DNA from: an uncultured Oscillospiraceae bacterium
GTDB taxonomy: Bacteria > Bacillota > Clostridia > Oscillospirales > Oscillospiraceae
Assembly: GCA_947589545.1 (NCBI GenBank)
Contig: CANQBA010000028.1
Coordinates: 1 to 45,430 of the forward strand
Direction of reading: 5' to 3'
DNA: 45,430 bases
In this document: positions 23,335 to 31,664 of the stretch, in pieces
How the letters are laid out: every line of letters begins with the position of its first letter
How positions within the stretch are numbered: the stretch's first letter is position 1
The notes under the pieces: generated by a model
What the model was told of the DNA's origin: nothing
Seen by the model: the letters and a program-made list of their open reading frames with translations, nothing else
Databases searched by the model: none
Program-made: the position numbers and the translations under genes

Positions 23335-23702
23335 GCTCCGTGTCCGCAGAAAAAAACCACTGACAAAACAGTGCCGGGAACTGCAAAAAGCAGGTTTTCT
23401 CGGCGCTGTTTTTCGGTATAGTTTTAGGGCGAAAGCACAATATATCCATTAAAAATCCCATACTACTCCGCCATCATAAGGTGGTCATAAACACCGAAAA
23501 AACTCTCCCGTTTGGGAGAGGCAAGCATCGCATTTGTCTGGACACCGGGCAAACCCAGTGCCCGCCAAATACGTTTCTGGGCAGGAGCCCGGACCCACTG
23601 GGGGCGAAAAATTATCCGTTTGTACACAATTTTCCCCTGGCTATTTGGCCGCAAAGCTGGTATGTTGTGTGTTTGCCGAAAAGGCGAAAGGAGATGCACA
23701 AC
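23335..23702. other. 368-bp gap before the integrase
   Basis: It contains a terminator hairpin for the ABC operon at 23365-23413. The remaining stretch is open in the integrase frame but reads as non-coding, without a ribosome binding site. The integrase start is therefore placed at 23703. Confidence 0.5.
23365..23413 (+). terminator. Rho-independent-type terminator of the ABC operon
   Basis: AAAACAG-x-GCCG pairs with CGGC-x-CTGTTTT, with an inner CTGCAAAAAGCAG hairpin, ending in a T-run, about 30 bases past the permease stop. Confidence 0.7.
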
Positions 23703-24851
23703 ATGGCAAAACGCAGAGCCAATGGCGAAGGAAATATACGAAAGCGGCCGGACGGGCGTTGGGAGGGACGGTATATCGCCGGGCATGACGAGAACGGGAA
23801 AGCAATTCGGAAGAACGTCCTCGGAAGAACCCAGGCGGAGGTCAAGGAGAAGCTGAAAAAGGCAATCCGGGAATGTGCCGAGATCAACATTGAGAAGGCC
23901 GAGGAATACACGGTGGGCAGTTGGGTACGGACGTGGTACGAGACGTATTCAAAACCGCTCATACGAGAGAGCACTCAGGAATTCTACGAGGACTACATCG
24001 AGCATCACGTCGTACCTCGTATCGGCGGCATCAAGCTGACAAAGCTCACCGGGCGGGACATACAGAAGATGTACAACGAAGTCAAGGCCAAAGGGCGGAT
24101 CAGGAAGAAGGCGGACGGGGACACCAGTATGAGCGCAAGCTACGTCCGTGGCCTCCACATGATGCTTCACAACTGCCTCGGTCGAGCGGTGAAGGAGAGG
24201 TTGATCCTGCGGAATCCAACGGAGGACTGCATTGTGCCAAAGCTCGAAAAGAAGGCGATGCACATACTACACTCGAAGGACATCAGCGCCTACCTCAAGG
24301 AGGCAGATAAGCGAGGCGTGCTGGCCATGTTCTTCCTGGAATTGACCACCGGCTTACGCAAAGGCGAACTCGTTGCCCTTCTCTGGTCTGACCTCGATGA
24401 ACAGTCAATGACCCTGAATATCTGCAAACAGGCCGTCAGGGTAAAAGGCGGAGGGGTGAAAGTTACCCGACCCAAAACTGAAACCTCCATCCGCAGGATT
24501 TCACTGTCCCAAGAGACGATAGATGTCCTCAAGGCCGAGCACGCCAAGCACCCGGAGCCTGAGATCATGTTCTCCTCCCCAAAGACGTTGGGTATGTATT
24601 ACCCCGACTCCGTGACCGCCATCCACAACAAAATTCTCAAATCAGCCGGCCTCCCGCACATCCGTCTGCATGATCTTCGCCATACCTTCGCCACCCTGGC
24701 GCTGCAAAACGGCGTGGACGTGAAGACAGTCTCTTCCATCCTCGGCCACTACGACGCTGGGTTCACCCTCCGCACCTACACTCACGTCACCACAAAGATG
24801 CAGGAGGAAGCCGCTGCCACCATGGGCAAGCTGATTGGGGCGAACGTATGA
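23703..24851 (+). CDS. Tyrosine-type site-specific recombinase (integrase)
   Basis: A 382-residue integrase. The ATG at 23703 is preceded by AAAGGAG at 9 bases. The N-terminal arm-binding part (MAKRRANGEG, R-x-D-G-R-W-E-G-R-Y) and a SAM-like core (about 60-165) are followed by the catalytic domain. The catalytic residues are visible: Arg in T-T-G-L-R-K-G-E, the Lys in the beta-turn (V-T-R-P-K-T-E-T-S), H-x-x-R in L-H-D-L-R-H-T-F-A, a late His in G-H-Y-D and Tyr in T-Y-T-H-V. Such enzymes mobilise integrative elements or prophages. No excisionase or conjugation genes are adjacent, so it is an orphan here. A terminator hairpin follows the stop. Confidence 0.92.
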   Translation: MAKRRANGEGNIRKRPDGRWEGRYIAGHDENGKAIRKNVLGRTQAEVKEKLKKAIRECAEINIEKAEEYTVGSWVRTWYETYSKPLIRESTQEFYEDYIEHHVVPRIGGIKLTKLTGRDIQKMYNEVKAKGRIRKKADGDTSMSASYVRGLHMMLHNCLGRAVKERLILRNPTEDCIVPKLEKKAMHILHSKDISAYLKEADKRGVLAMFFLELTTGLRKGELVALLWSDLDEQSMTLNICKQAVRVKGGGVKVTRPKTETSIRRISLSQETIDVLKAEHAKHPEPEIMFSSPKTLGMYYPDSVTAIHNKILKSAGLPHIRLHDLRHTFATLALQNGVDVKTVSSILGHYDAGFTLRTYTHVTTKMQEEAAATMGKLIGANV

Positions 24852-25158
24852 GCAAAATCTACTCCGCCATAACTAAAAAAGGCCGTGGGAACCAAAATCC
24901 CACGGCCTTGTGCTATCCCACCCTTTCCACTCCAAATTCCCGTTGGGGTCAGAAGTGGGTCAGAAAAACAGTGACGCCAAGTAAAACAGCCAAAAAAGTA
25001 CCGGATTTCCCGATTTTTTCAGGAAATCCGGCAGGTATTGGAATAAGTGGTTAAAACTACTATTTTTTTAAAAAAACTTGCGGCGCGAGGGTTCTGGGGG
25101 GATTTCTGGTCGCGGGGTGTTTGCGGTGGGCGGGGCATAACTTAATCGACAATTACTA
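24852..25158. other. 307-bp gap after the integrase
   Basis: It holds a strong terminator hairpin (24879-24909), a short direct repeat GGGTCAGAA at about 24946 and 24957, typical of sequence next to integrase genes, and an A/T tract (T7A7) near 25062 that may serve as the end of the minus-strand M14 operon. An attachment site may lie here but I cannot define its core. Confidence 0.45.
24879..24909. terminator. 12-bp hairpin after the integrase
   Basis: AAGGCCGTGGGA (24879-24890) pairs perfectly with TCCCACGGCCTT (24898-24909). A-run upstream; no long T-run downstream. Confidence 0.6.
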
Positions 25159-26094
25159 CTACCGAATGAGCTTATACACGCAGGAGCCGGCGTAGGTCAA
25201 GGGATCCTCTTGGGCGAAGAAGATGACGCCGTCCGTGGGGGCGGTGAGCTGCTCGCGGACGGAGCCGTCGTAGGGGTCCAGCACCTGCGCCAGCGTCTGA
25301 CCTCTGGCCACATTGGCGCCGGGAGACAGGAATGAGTCAATGATACCGGAGGTGTGTGATTGGATGTTCATAAGGTTCCCCTCGTCAATGACCTCGGAGA
25401 TATATCCCTCGTGGATATGCCTGGAGCCGGTGATGATGTTCTCCTTGCGGAGAAAATTCAGGACCGCGTTCACGGCCAGGGTCACATCATTGCGGTCGAT
25501 GGTGTCGGTGGTTCCGGCGTAGACGGAGAAGGCGTCGGATTCCCAGACCTGCCAGTTGTAGTTGAGGGTCGTGGTGTCGTATGGGCGGGGCTGGCGCAGG
25601 AGGATATAGGGCAGGCCGAATTCTCTGGCCTTTTCCGCATTTTCCCAGCCCGTTTTCATGATACGAACGTGGGGCACAAACACGCCGGGGACATAGAAGC
25701 TGGCAAATTGGATGCCGTTTTTGTAGCCCTTGATCTCCTCAAAAAGTCCAGCGGCGATGCGCTGGGTCGTCTCCCCAAGATCGTAACCGGGGAACATGCG
25801 GTTTATATCCGTGTTGTCCGTGGGCCAGAAGCGTTTGCGTATATTCATGGAGGCGGAGTTGACGCACGGGATCACCAGAACGGACCTGCCGGGGACTATC
25901 TTTCCTTGGATCTCTATCTCCTTCAGCGCCTTCACAAGCTGTGAGCAGGTGTAGAGCTGCTGTACCTCGTTGCCCCTGAGCGCCCCCACCACGCAGGCGG
26001 ACTTTTCCCCGGAGCCGAAGGTGAAGCCCGTCACCCTCAAAGCGTCCCGGTAGAGGGATTTGAGCTGGAATACCGTCTTTTTCTCCATCTTCAC
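25159..26094 (-). CDS. M14 / AstE-like protein lacking the visible zinc-ligand motifs (pseudo-enzyme?)
   Basis: A 311-residue member of the succinylglutamate desuccinylase/aspartoacylase group by layout (a V-I-P-C-V-N-S-A-S strand, D-I-N-R-M-F-P-G and C-terminal beta domain H-E-G-Y-I-S-E-V-I). The zinc-binding motifs are changed: the family G-x-H-G-x-E reads G-A-L-R-G-N-E, and the D-x-H-A-S segment reads I-Q-F-A-S, so the two usual His ligands are missing. The N-R-M-F-P-G loop and the C-terminal beta domain are kept. It is translated in a 4-base overlap with the intact paralogue before it, which suggests a hetero-complex in which this copy binds substrate or regulates. The operon with ATP-grasp, alpha-E and transglutaminase genes points to peptide or amide chemistry. 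Confidence 0.8.
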   Translation of the reverse strand: MKMEKKTVFQLKSLYRDALRVTGFTFGSGEKSACVVGALRGNEVQQLYTCSQLVKALKEIEIQGKIVPGRSVLVIPCVNSASMNIRKRFWPTDNTDINRMFPGYDLGETTQRIAAGLFEEIKGYKNGIQFASFYVPGVFVPHVRIMKTGWENAEKAREFGLPYILLRQPRPYDTTTLNYNWQVWESDAFSVYAGTTDTIDRNDVTLAVNAVLNFLRKENIITGSRHIHEGYISEVIDEGNLMNIQSHTSGIIDSFLSPGANVARGQTLAQVLDPYDGSVREQLTAPTDGVIFFAQEDPLTYAGSCVYKLIR

Positions 26095-27008
26095 ACCTCC
26101 AATATCCTGGCAATCAGCGAGCCCTCGTCCACCACCGGGTATTCCCGAAGGGTGAACACCATCCCCGCGCAGGGGGAGTAGACGCGCTCCGACACCTTCC
26201 CCGTCAGCGGGTCCACGATGTCCCCTATCCGGTCTCCGGGCATGACGCGCCTTGTGTGCTCCACCTGGGGCAGGAATATCCCGGAGGCCCCGGCGTTTAT
26301 AAAGCTCACCTTTCCGTCGGCGGAGACGATGGGCGTCCTCGGCTCAATCACTGGCCCCGTCCAGGCGCCGAGCTTACGCATAAGGCAGAATATCCCGTCG
26401 GCCAGCTGGCGGGTGTACTCCGGCGTTATGCGCATCCCCACACCCATTTCCGCCACCAGGCACGGCGTACCCACGCTGTTCAGGGCGTAGGCCAGGGTGG
26501 ATTCCAGCACCGTGGAGGCGGCGTGGATCCAGATGAAGTCCACGTTCATATGCATTGCCAGCGGCACCAGAGTGTCCGCCGTGACGGTGTTTATGCGTAT
26601 CTGGGGTATCTCCCGGAGAAAGATGTTGCTGGCGTGGATGTCCACGCACACATCGCTGCCCCGTATGTCGTTCACGATCTTAGCGGCGATATACTCGGTC
26701 ATGACGCCGTCCTCCGCGCCGGGGAAAATGCGGTTCATGTCAAGATCAAAGCCGGGGATGCCCCGTGTGATGGAGTCTATCCCCAGTGGGTTCAGCGCCG
26801 GGTATATGTCCACGGTGCCGCGCAGATATTCCGGGTGCTCATCAATGCGGCGGTTCACCTCAAAGCACACCGCCTGCCCCTCCAGCTCGTCGCCGTGGGT
26901 GCCCGTGACAATGGATACGCGGGGCCCCTCGCCGGAGGAGACGCGATTTTTCAGAATGGACAGCTCCTCGTCAACGGGGAGGTCGATCTTTGTGACAGTC
27001 TTGATCAT
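26091..27008 (-). CDS. M14 family succinylglutamate desuccinylase/aspartoacylase-like enzyme
   Basis: A 305-residue zinc enzyme with intact motifs: G-T-H-G-D-E near residue 36-41, N-P-x-G and D-M-N-R-I-F-P-G (D-x-N-R-x-F-P-G), and D-I-H-A-S near 120 for the third zinc ligand. A C-terminal beta-barrel-like part (about 225-305) is shared with its degenerate neighbour. Family members cleave amide bonds of N-acylated amino acids or related small peptides. The 4-base overlaps with genes on both sides support strict co-translation. In this operon it could process the product of the ATP-grasp ligase. Substrate not determinable from sequence. Confidence 0.88.
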   Translation of the reverse strand: MIKTVTKIDLPVDEELSILKNRVSSGEGPRVSIVTGTHGDELEGQAVCFEVNRRIDEHPEYLRGTVDIYPALNPLGIDSITRGIPGFDLDMNRIFPGAEDGVMTEYIAAKIVNDIRGSDVCVDIHASNIFLREIPQIRINTVTADTLVPLAMHMNVDFIWIHAASTVLESTLAYALNSVGTPCLVAEMGVGMRITPEYTRQLADGIFCLMRKLGAWTGPVIEPRTPIVSADGKVSFINAGASGIFLPQVEHTRRVMPGDRIGDIVDPLTGKVSERVYSPCAGMVFTLREYPVVDEGSLIARILEV

Positions 27009-27781
27009 ACTTTTTTCACACTCACTGTAATCATTTGATTTTCAACGGCGGGGCCGGAGTAGACACCACGGTTCAAAAGGCAGTCCCGGCAGTCCCGGCC
27101 ATGGCAGAGCTTTATATAGTCCCCGTTCACGCGCCTGCCCCAGGTGGGATCCAGGCCGTACCAGCGGCCGCCGCTCCAAATCTCCGCCCAGGCGTGGGTC
27201 TGTCCCTCGCCGGTGACCATTCCCGCCACATAGCGGGCCGGTATGCCGTCCATCCGGCAGAGGGTGAGCAGGGCCTGGGTGAAGTCCTGACAGACGCCTG
27301 ACCGCTGACGGAGTGCGGTCTCCGACGAGCTTGTGGTGTCCGTGACGCCAGGAACATACCGCAGAGCTTGGCGCAGAGCGGCCATAAAACGCTCCGCCCG
27401 CGTAAGGGCGTCGCCTCCATCCGGCAAGCCCAGACCCTCATAAAGCCGGACAGCACAAGGCCCCGGCGCCGTCGCCGGGGTTTGTATGAAATATAGTTCC
27501 TGTCCCGCGCCGCTCTCGGCCTCTCCCGATCCCGTCAGCACCCGCCCGCGGACATGGGCGATGAAGGCCCGATGTCCCTCCGTCGCCGTTCCGTAGACGT
27601 AGCCGTTCCCGAAGCCGTCACGGCCCCGGGACACCCAGCTTTTTGGTGAGATATCCACATCCAGACCCAGAACCTTCTGCCTGCCCGTATCCGGCGGCAG
27701 GAGCATGAGCCGGAAGGCGTGGGCGAATATCTCCCGGTCAAATTCCGAGCGCATCCTGTATTCAAAGGCAAGCTCAGACAT
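27005..27781 (-). CDS. Transglutaminase-like cysteine protease/amidase
   Basis: A 258-residue protein starting MSELAFEYRM, with ATG at 27781 overlapping the alpha-E stop by 8 bases. An N-terminal beta domain (about 1-110) precedes the transglutaminase core. The catalytic triad is visible: Cys in R-S-G-V-C-Q-D-F-T, His in T-H-A-W-A-E-I and Asp in L-D-P-T-W-G-R. Bacterial members usually act as proteases or amidases. It lies between alpha-E and two M14 genes, as in known ATP-grasp/alpha-E/transglutaminase operons. A late C-x2-D-C pair (G-R-D-C-R-D-C-L) is an unusual feature near the C-terminus. Probably cytoplasmic, since there is no signal peptide. Confidence 0.88.
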   Translation of the reverse strand: MSELAFEYRMRSEFDREIFAHAFRLMLLPPDTGRQKVLGLDVDISPKSWVSRGRDGFGNGYVYGTATEGHRAFIAHVRGRVLTGSGEAESGAGQELYFIQTPATAPGPCAVRLYEGLGLPDGGDALTRAERFMAALRQALRYVPGVTDTTSSSETALRQRSGVCQDFTQALLTLCRMDGIPARYVAGMVTGEGQTHAWAEIWSGGRWYGLDPTWGRRVNGDYIKLCHGRDCRDCLLNRGVYSGPAVENQMITVSVKKV

Positions 27782-28442
27782 GCAAGATCCCCATGAGTGC
27801 CTCAAGTGCGCCGTCGTAGTCAAGCTCCGGGGCGGACATGTATCCCTCCAGGGCCTCCATAGCGGCCTTGTTGACCGGCAGCTGGCTCTCCCTGGCTCTG
27901 GGCACCATCCGGTGGTAGATCCGCCGAACCTCGTGGGGGTCCATGTGGAACCGGAGGTACAGGTCGAGCCTCTCCACCCGCTTGCCAAACTTCATGATGC
28001 CCCGGATGCAGTAGCCGTCTATCTGGTCGTCCACGCACCCCCAGAAGGCCAAAAGGTGATCCACCACCTTTTGGAGCAGGATCACCGGGGCATCGGAGGC
28101 GGCGGCCGCGTCCATGCAGTACACCGCCATCTGTATGTACCCCAGCGTCTCCGTGCCGATCTCATCGCGCATGACGATGGCGTTGTCGTAGGCGCGGGTG
28201 AGGTTGGATATGATGGAATTGCAATCTTGCCTGTCGTAGCCATAGCGCTGGAGAAAATCCTCCCTGGAGGCGTAGATGTTGGGAATGTCCAGCATCACGC
28301 AGAGCGCCTTATAAAATTCCTCGTCCGCGTCCAGCATACTGTCGTAACCGTCGCAATAGAGCTTCAGCGTGGTGTACACGCGCTCCGAATACCGGCCCAG
28401 CCAATAGAGGTGGTCCGCCTTGTCTACCGTGATAGCACCCAT
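27774..28442 (-). CDS. Alpha-E domain protein (DUF403)
   Basis: A 222-residue all-helical protein. It opens with K-A-D-H-L-Y-W-L-G-R-Y-S-E-R-V-Y, the characteristic start of alpha-E domains, followed by helices carrying the other conserved acidic and arginine residues (R-D-E-I-G-T-E-T-L and R-R-I-Y-H-R-M-V). It is shorter than typical members of about 300 residues. Alpha-E proteins are encoded next to circularly permuted ATP-grasp ligases and transglutaminases throughout bacteria and probably scaffold or assist amide-bond formation. It overlaps the ATP-grasp gene by 19 bases and the transglutaminase gene by 8. Confidence 0.88.
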   Translation of the reverse strand: MGAITVDKADHLYWLGRYSERVYTTLKLYCDGYDSMLDADEEFYKALCVMLDIPNIYASREDFLQRYGYDRQDCNSIISNLTRAYDNAIVMRDEIGTETLGYIQMAVYCMDAAAASDAPVILLQKVVDHLLAFWGCVDDQIDGYCIRGIMKFGKRVERLDLYLRFHMDPHEVRRIYHRMVPRARESQLPVNKAAMEALEGYMSAPELDYDGALEALMGILHV

Positions 28443-29737
28443 GTGTCCTTGAAGCCTCCTCCCTGAGATGAATTGACGATGAATGAATCGGGATCACGAG
28501 AAAACCGGGTGAGCCCGCTTTTCCATACGGTCACGTCCTCCCCGGTGAGGACGAAGGCCCGCAGATCTGCCTTCCGGGAGACACGTTTACCGTTTTCCAT
28601 GATGTCGATATCGATGAAGTCGATGACGTCCTGAGCGATGAACCGCCGGGGCTGGGCTTTGATGAGGGCAAGCATATCCGCTTTTTGCGCCTTCGTGAGC
28701 TTATTGCCAAAGACCACCCCGTAGCCGCCGGCCTCGGCCACGTCTTTTATTACGATCTCGTCGAATTTATCGAGGACATATTTCATGTCCTCCGGGTAAT
28801 AGGGCAGATAGGTGGGAGCGTTGTGGGTGATGCACTCCTCTCCCAGGTAGTACTTCACCATTTTCGGCACGAAATAGTAGATGCCCTTGTCGTCCGCCAC
28901 GCCGTTGCCAGGGGCGTTGAGGATGGCCACGTTTCCCTTTTTATAGACATCAAAGATGTGCGGCACGCCGATGACCGACTCGGGAAGAAAGCTCATGGGA
29001 TCCAAGTATTCGTCGGAGATCCGGCGGTACACCGCGCCCACGCGGCGCTTCTGGCCGCCCATGTCGGTGTAGTACAGAAAATCGTTCTCCACAAATAGGT
29101 CACTGCCAGTGACCAGCACCGAATCCGTCAGCTCCGCTAAGTACGAGTGCTCAAAAAACGCCGCGTTATAGCGCCCCGGCGTCAGGATCACATTGTCCCC
29201 GCCGGCGTTTACAAAGTCCATGGTGCGGCGCAATAGCTGGGCGTAGTCCCGGTTATCCACGATCCTCCGCTCCCGGAAGGTCTCTGGAGAGGCCCTCCGG
29301 CAAAGGCCGCGGGCTATAAGCGGGTACGACGCCCCGGAGGGTACCCGCAGATTGTCCTCTAAGATGTACCAGGTCCCGTCCTTGGCTTGTACCAGATCGA
29401 TGCCGGAGATGTGGCTTGCCACGCCCTTTGGCGCCCTCACGCCCTCGCACTGGGGCAGGTATCCGGAGGAGGCGTAGACAAATTCCGGAGGTATGACCCC
29501 GTCCTTAACGATCCGCTTGTCCGTGTATATATCCCGGAGAAAGCAGTTGAGCGCCGTCACCCTCTGCTTGAGGCCCTTTTCCAGATACTCGAATTCCTCC
29601 GCGTCGATGACCCGCGGGATCGCGTCGAAGGGGAAAAGCTGTTCCCGAAACTCGCCGTTCTTGTAAATGCCGAACTTCACGCCGTATCTGGCCAGCTGTT
29701 CGTTGATAGCGCTGGCCTCCTTACAAATGTCGTGCAT
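28424..29737 (-). CDS. Circularly permuted type 2 ATP-grasp ligase
   Basis: A 437-residue protein, first gene of the operon. Recognisable blocks: F-P-F-D-x-I-P-R near residue 35-42, L-N-x-F-L-x-D-I-Y, the hallmark W-Y-I-L-E-D-N-L-R-V-P-S-G-A-S-Y around 135-150, P-G-x-Y-N-A-A-F-F-E-H-S-Y-L-A, I-L-N-A-P-G-N-G-V-A-D-D-K and G-G-Y-G-V-V-F-G. ATP-grasp enzymes of this type make amide bonds through an acyl-phosphate; linked alpha-E and transglutaminase genes suggest a small peptide product or protein modification (family inference, substrate unknown). A GGTGG stretch is the only ribosome binding site candidate. The gene follows a near-consensus promoter and a 5' hairpin. Confidence 0.92.
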   Translation of the reverse strand: MHDICKEASAINEQLARYGVKFGIYKNGEFREQLFPFDAIPRVIDAEEFEYLEKGLKQRVTALNCFLRDIYTDKRIVKDGVIPPEFVYASSGYLPQCEGVRAPKGVASHISGIDLVQAKDGTWYILEDNLRVPSGASYPLIARGLCRRASPETFRERRIVDNRDYAQLLRRTMDFVNAGGDNVILTPGRYNAAFFEHSYLAELTDSVLVTGSDLFVENDFLYYTDMGGQKRRVGAVYRRISDEYLDPMSFLPESVIGVPHIFDVYKKGNVAILNAPGNGVADDKGIYYFVPKMVKYYLGEECITHNAPTYLPYYPEDMKYVLDKFDEIVIKDVAEAGGYGVVFGNKLTKAQKADMLALIKAQPRRFIAQDVIDFIDIDIMENGKRVSRKADLRAFVLTGEDVTVWKSGLTRFSRDPDSFIVNSSQGGGFKDTWVLSR

Positions 29738-29759
29738 AAGACCACCACCTGAAAAAGAA

Positions 29760-29788
29760 AAAGGCAGGGGAAAAGCTCCCTTGCCTTT
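29760..29788 (-). terminator. Terminator-like hairpin at the 5' end of the ATP-grasp transcript
   Basis: In the operon direction AAAGGCA-x-GGGA pairs with TCCC-x-TGCCTTT and is followed by TTTTTCTTTTT. It begins right about the expected transcription start, so it would act as a leader attenuator or 5' mRNA stabiliser. Confidence 0.6.
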
Positions 29789-29794
29789 ATAAAG

Positions 29795-29823
29795 ATTTTA
29801 GCACAGCAGTCCGCTGATGTCAA
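29795..29823 (-). promoter_or_regulatory. Near-consensus sigma-70 promoter of the ATP-grasp operon
   Basis: TTGACA (29818-29823), 17-base spacer, TAAAAT (29795-29800) on the minus strand. It is the best promoter match I found in the window. Confidence 0.75.
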
Positions 29824-29968
29824 CGCCTGCCATTCGGCGCATCTTCCAATATTTTGCCGGAAATTTCGCGGTGATTTAGGCGTTATTCTGACGCGCTTCA
29901 GGGGCCCGGCATAAAAGCCCTGATACGCGGCGGCTTTATGGCATCATGCGGCGCGTTTTTCAAGCTCC

Positions 29969-30376
29969 CTATTCTCTGAACAGCGCCGCGCCCATATCGA
30001 ACGCCCTTTTGCGTTCCTGCGGGAATACCGTCTCGACCCGGAGCCTTTTGGCCTCCGGGTCGAACATGGACCATTCCCAATCCGTTTTACTGTAATCGTG
30101 AAGCTGGAGCGTATCCCCGCTGACAAGGACCTCCGTTGGGCCCACGAAGCGGCTGAGCGACTGCTGGTAGCCGCGAAGCAGTCCGGCGTAGGCGGTGTCC
30201 GGCGCATTGCTTGTCATGATGAGCAGGACGGGGATTGGACGCCGGTTACAACAGGGCGTCTCTCGGTTATAGGTCAGATTTTGGAATACCAGTCTCTCGT
30301 AGAGCGCCCGGAAGGAGGCCGTCAGTTCCCCCAGATAATTCGGAGCACACGGTTTCTCCGTTTTGCCGATACGGTT
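29969..30376 (-). pseudogene. C-terminal remnant of a flavodoxin-family NAD(P)H/FMN oxidoreductase
   Basis: The frame is open from an in-frame stop near 30379 to the stop at 29969. It reads like the second half of flavodoxin-fold oxidoreductases: Y-L-G-E-L-T-A-S-F-R-A-L-Y-E-R-L, then R-R-P-I-P-V-L-L-I-M-T, V-L-V-S-G-D-T-L-Q-L-H-D-Y-S-K, and V-F-P-Q-E-R-K-R-A-F-D-M-G near the end, matching the conserved F-P-x-D-x-x-K-A-F-E-x-G tail. The N-terminal FMN loop (G-S-x-R-x-x-G-N-T) is missing, and no start codon with a ribosome binding site is present. The break lies close to the IS110 end at 30419, so insertion or a deletion beside it probably removed the 5' half. Confidence 0.7.
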
Positions 30377-30418
30377 TCACTCGACTTTTCCGCCTCTCTG
30401 CGGTATTGTGTGTTGCCA

Positions 30419-30495
30419 AAGTCTAATGGTGTGAAGTCAAGAATGCAATAAGAGAAAATTTGCGAAAGAAGTACCCCAAAAGAGTAGTAACCAGG
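30419..30495. repeat. IS110 end shared with 45354-45430
   Basis: 77 bases, one mismatch (A at 30479 against C at 45414), same orientation. It starts at AAGTCTAATGG in both places, after a GCC(A) flank. It lies on the 3' side of the transposase gene. Confidence 0.9.
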
Positions 30496-30576
30496 AAAAA
30501 AGGCAACACCAACCAAAGCCCTGCCCCTGCGCATTTTTGAAACAGGGCTGGCAGCGTCAAAGGGGAGAGTGAATGC

Positions 30577-31630
30577 TCAGCCCTTTGGCGGGATATACAG
30601 GCGGTTGTCCTTCAGCAGTCGAAAGACAAGCCGGACCAGTTTTCTGGCAGTCAAAGCGAGTGCGCGTTTATGCTGGAACTGGTTGACCTCCTTGAACTTG
30701 AGGTCGTAGTAGCGCCGGAATTCGGAGTCGCATCTTCTCACGGAGTTGGCGGCTTCCAGCAGGTAGTAGCGGAGGAAACGGTTGCCGGACTTGATGAGCT
30801 GGGTGTGCTGGGCCTCAAATTCACCGGACTGGTGCTGGGTCCAGACAAGGCCGGCGTACTTGGCGACAGATGCCTGGGACTGAAATCGGTTGATGTCGCC
30901 GATCTCGGCGATGATGCCGGCGGAGTAGACCTTACCGATGCCGGGAATGGAGGTCAACGTGTTAGGGATGATCTCGAACTGCTGTTCGATGGCCTTGTCC
31001 AGCGTTTTGATCTGGCTCTCCAGGGCGCGCATGGCGGCGATGGAAACGGACATGGCTTGGTTCACGGAATCGTTTACCGTCTTGGGCAGCCGGAATGTCG
31101 CTGGCCTGGGCGATGCCGGAGCACTTAAGGAATAAGTAGTTGGCGAAGCGCTGCTTCTCCCGAGTGAGATTCTGGACCGCGTAGAACCTGGCCCTGGTCA
31201 GTGTCTGGAGCGCTTTGTAGCGGTAGTCGTCCATGTAGACCTCCTTCCCGATCCTTCCGAATCGGAGATGGTCGGCGATGACGAAGGCGTCCACAAAGTC
31301 ATTCTTGGGCAGATCCGGGTAGGCTTCCTTGAACTTCCTGACCTGCTTGGGATTGAGGACATGGAGCTTTCTCTGGAACTGGCCCAGCCGACCATCCTCA
31401 CGGAGCGCGTATACCAGGCTGTCTCCGTAGACCGAGGTGGATTCCATGCCGATGACGACATCGCGGAGCCCCATAGCCCCCATCGCCGACACGATCTTCT
31501 CTGTCAGCAGTTTAGCACCGCCCCGGTTGTTTTGTAAAGAGAAGCTGCCATACTTGCTGCCGTCCGGCCTCATGAGGTAAGCAACGTTGTTTCTGCTTCC
31601 CACATCAATGCCAACGTAAAGTGGATCCAT
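30577..31630 (-). pseudogene. IS110 transposase with internal deletion and frameshift
   Basis: The N-terminal frame (ATG at 31630, GGGGAGG upstream) gives the RuvC-like DEDD half: G-I-D-V-G-S, V-I-G-M-E-S-T, P-K-N-D-F-V-D-A-F-V-I-A-D. It goes out of frame near 31095 after K-C-S-G-I-A-Q. The C-terminal half continues in another frame from R-L-P-K-T-V-N-D-S-V-N-Q-A-M to the stop at 30577 and carries the transposase C-terminal domain (S-I-P-G-I-G-K-V-Y-S-A, K-Y-A-G-L, I-K-S-G-N-R-F-L-R). Intact relatives carry some tens of residues between these two blocks, so an internal deletion joined them out of frame. This copy should be unable to transpose by itself, although a second copy at the right edge could supply the enzyme. 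Confidence 0.8.
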
Positions 31631-31664
31631 AATTTTCACCTCCCCTCAGCGGGATTTAAGGACT

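Noticed and set aside
23481-23702. 74-codon N-terminal extension of the integrase
   Set aside because: No ribosome binding site and unlike known integrase starts; the ATG at 23703 has AAAGGAG and the usual MAKRRANGEG beginning.
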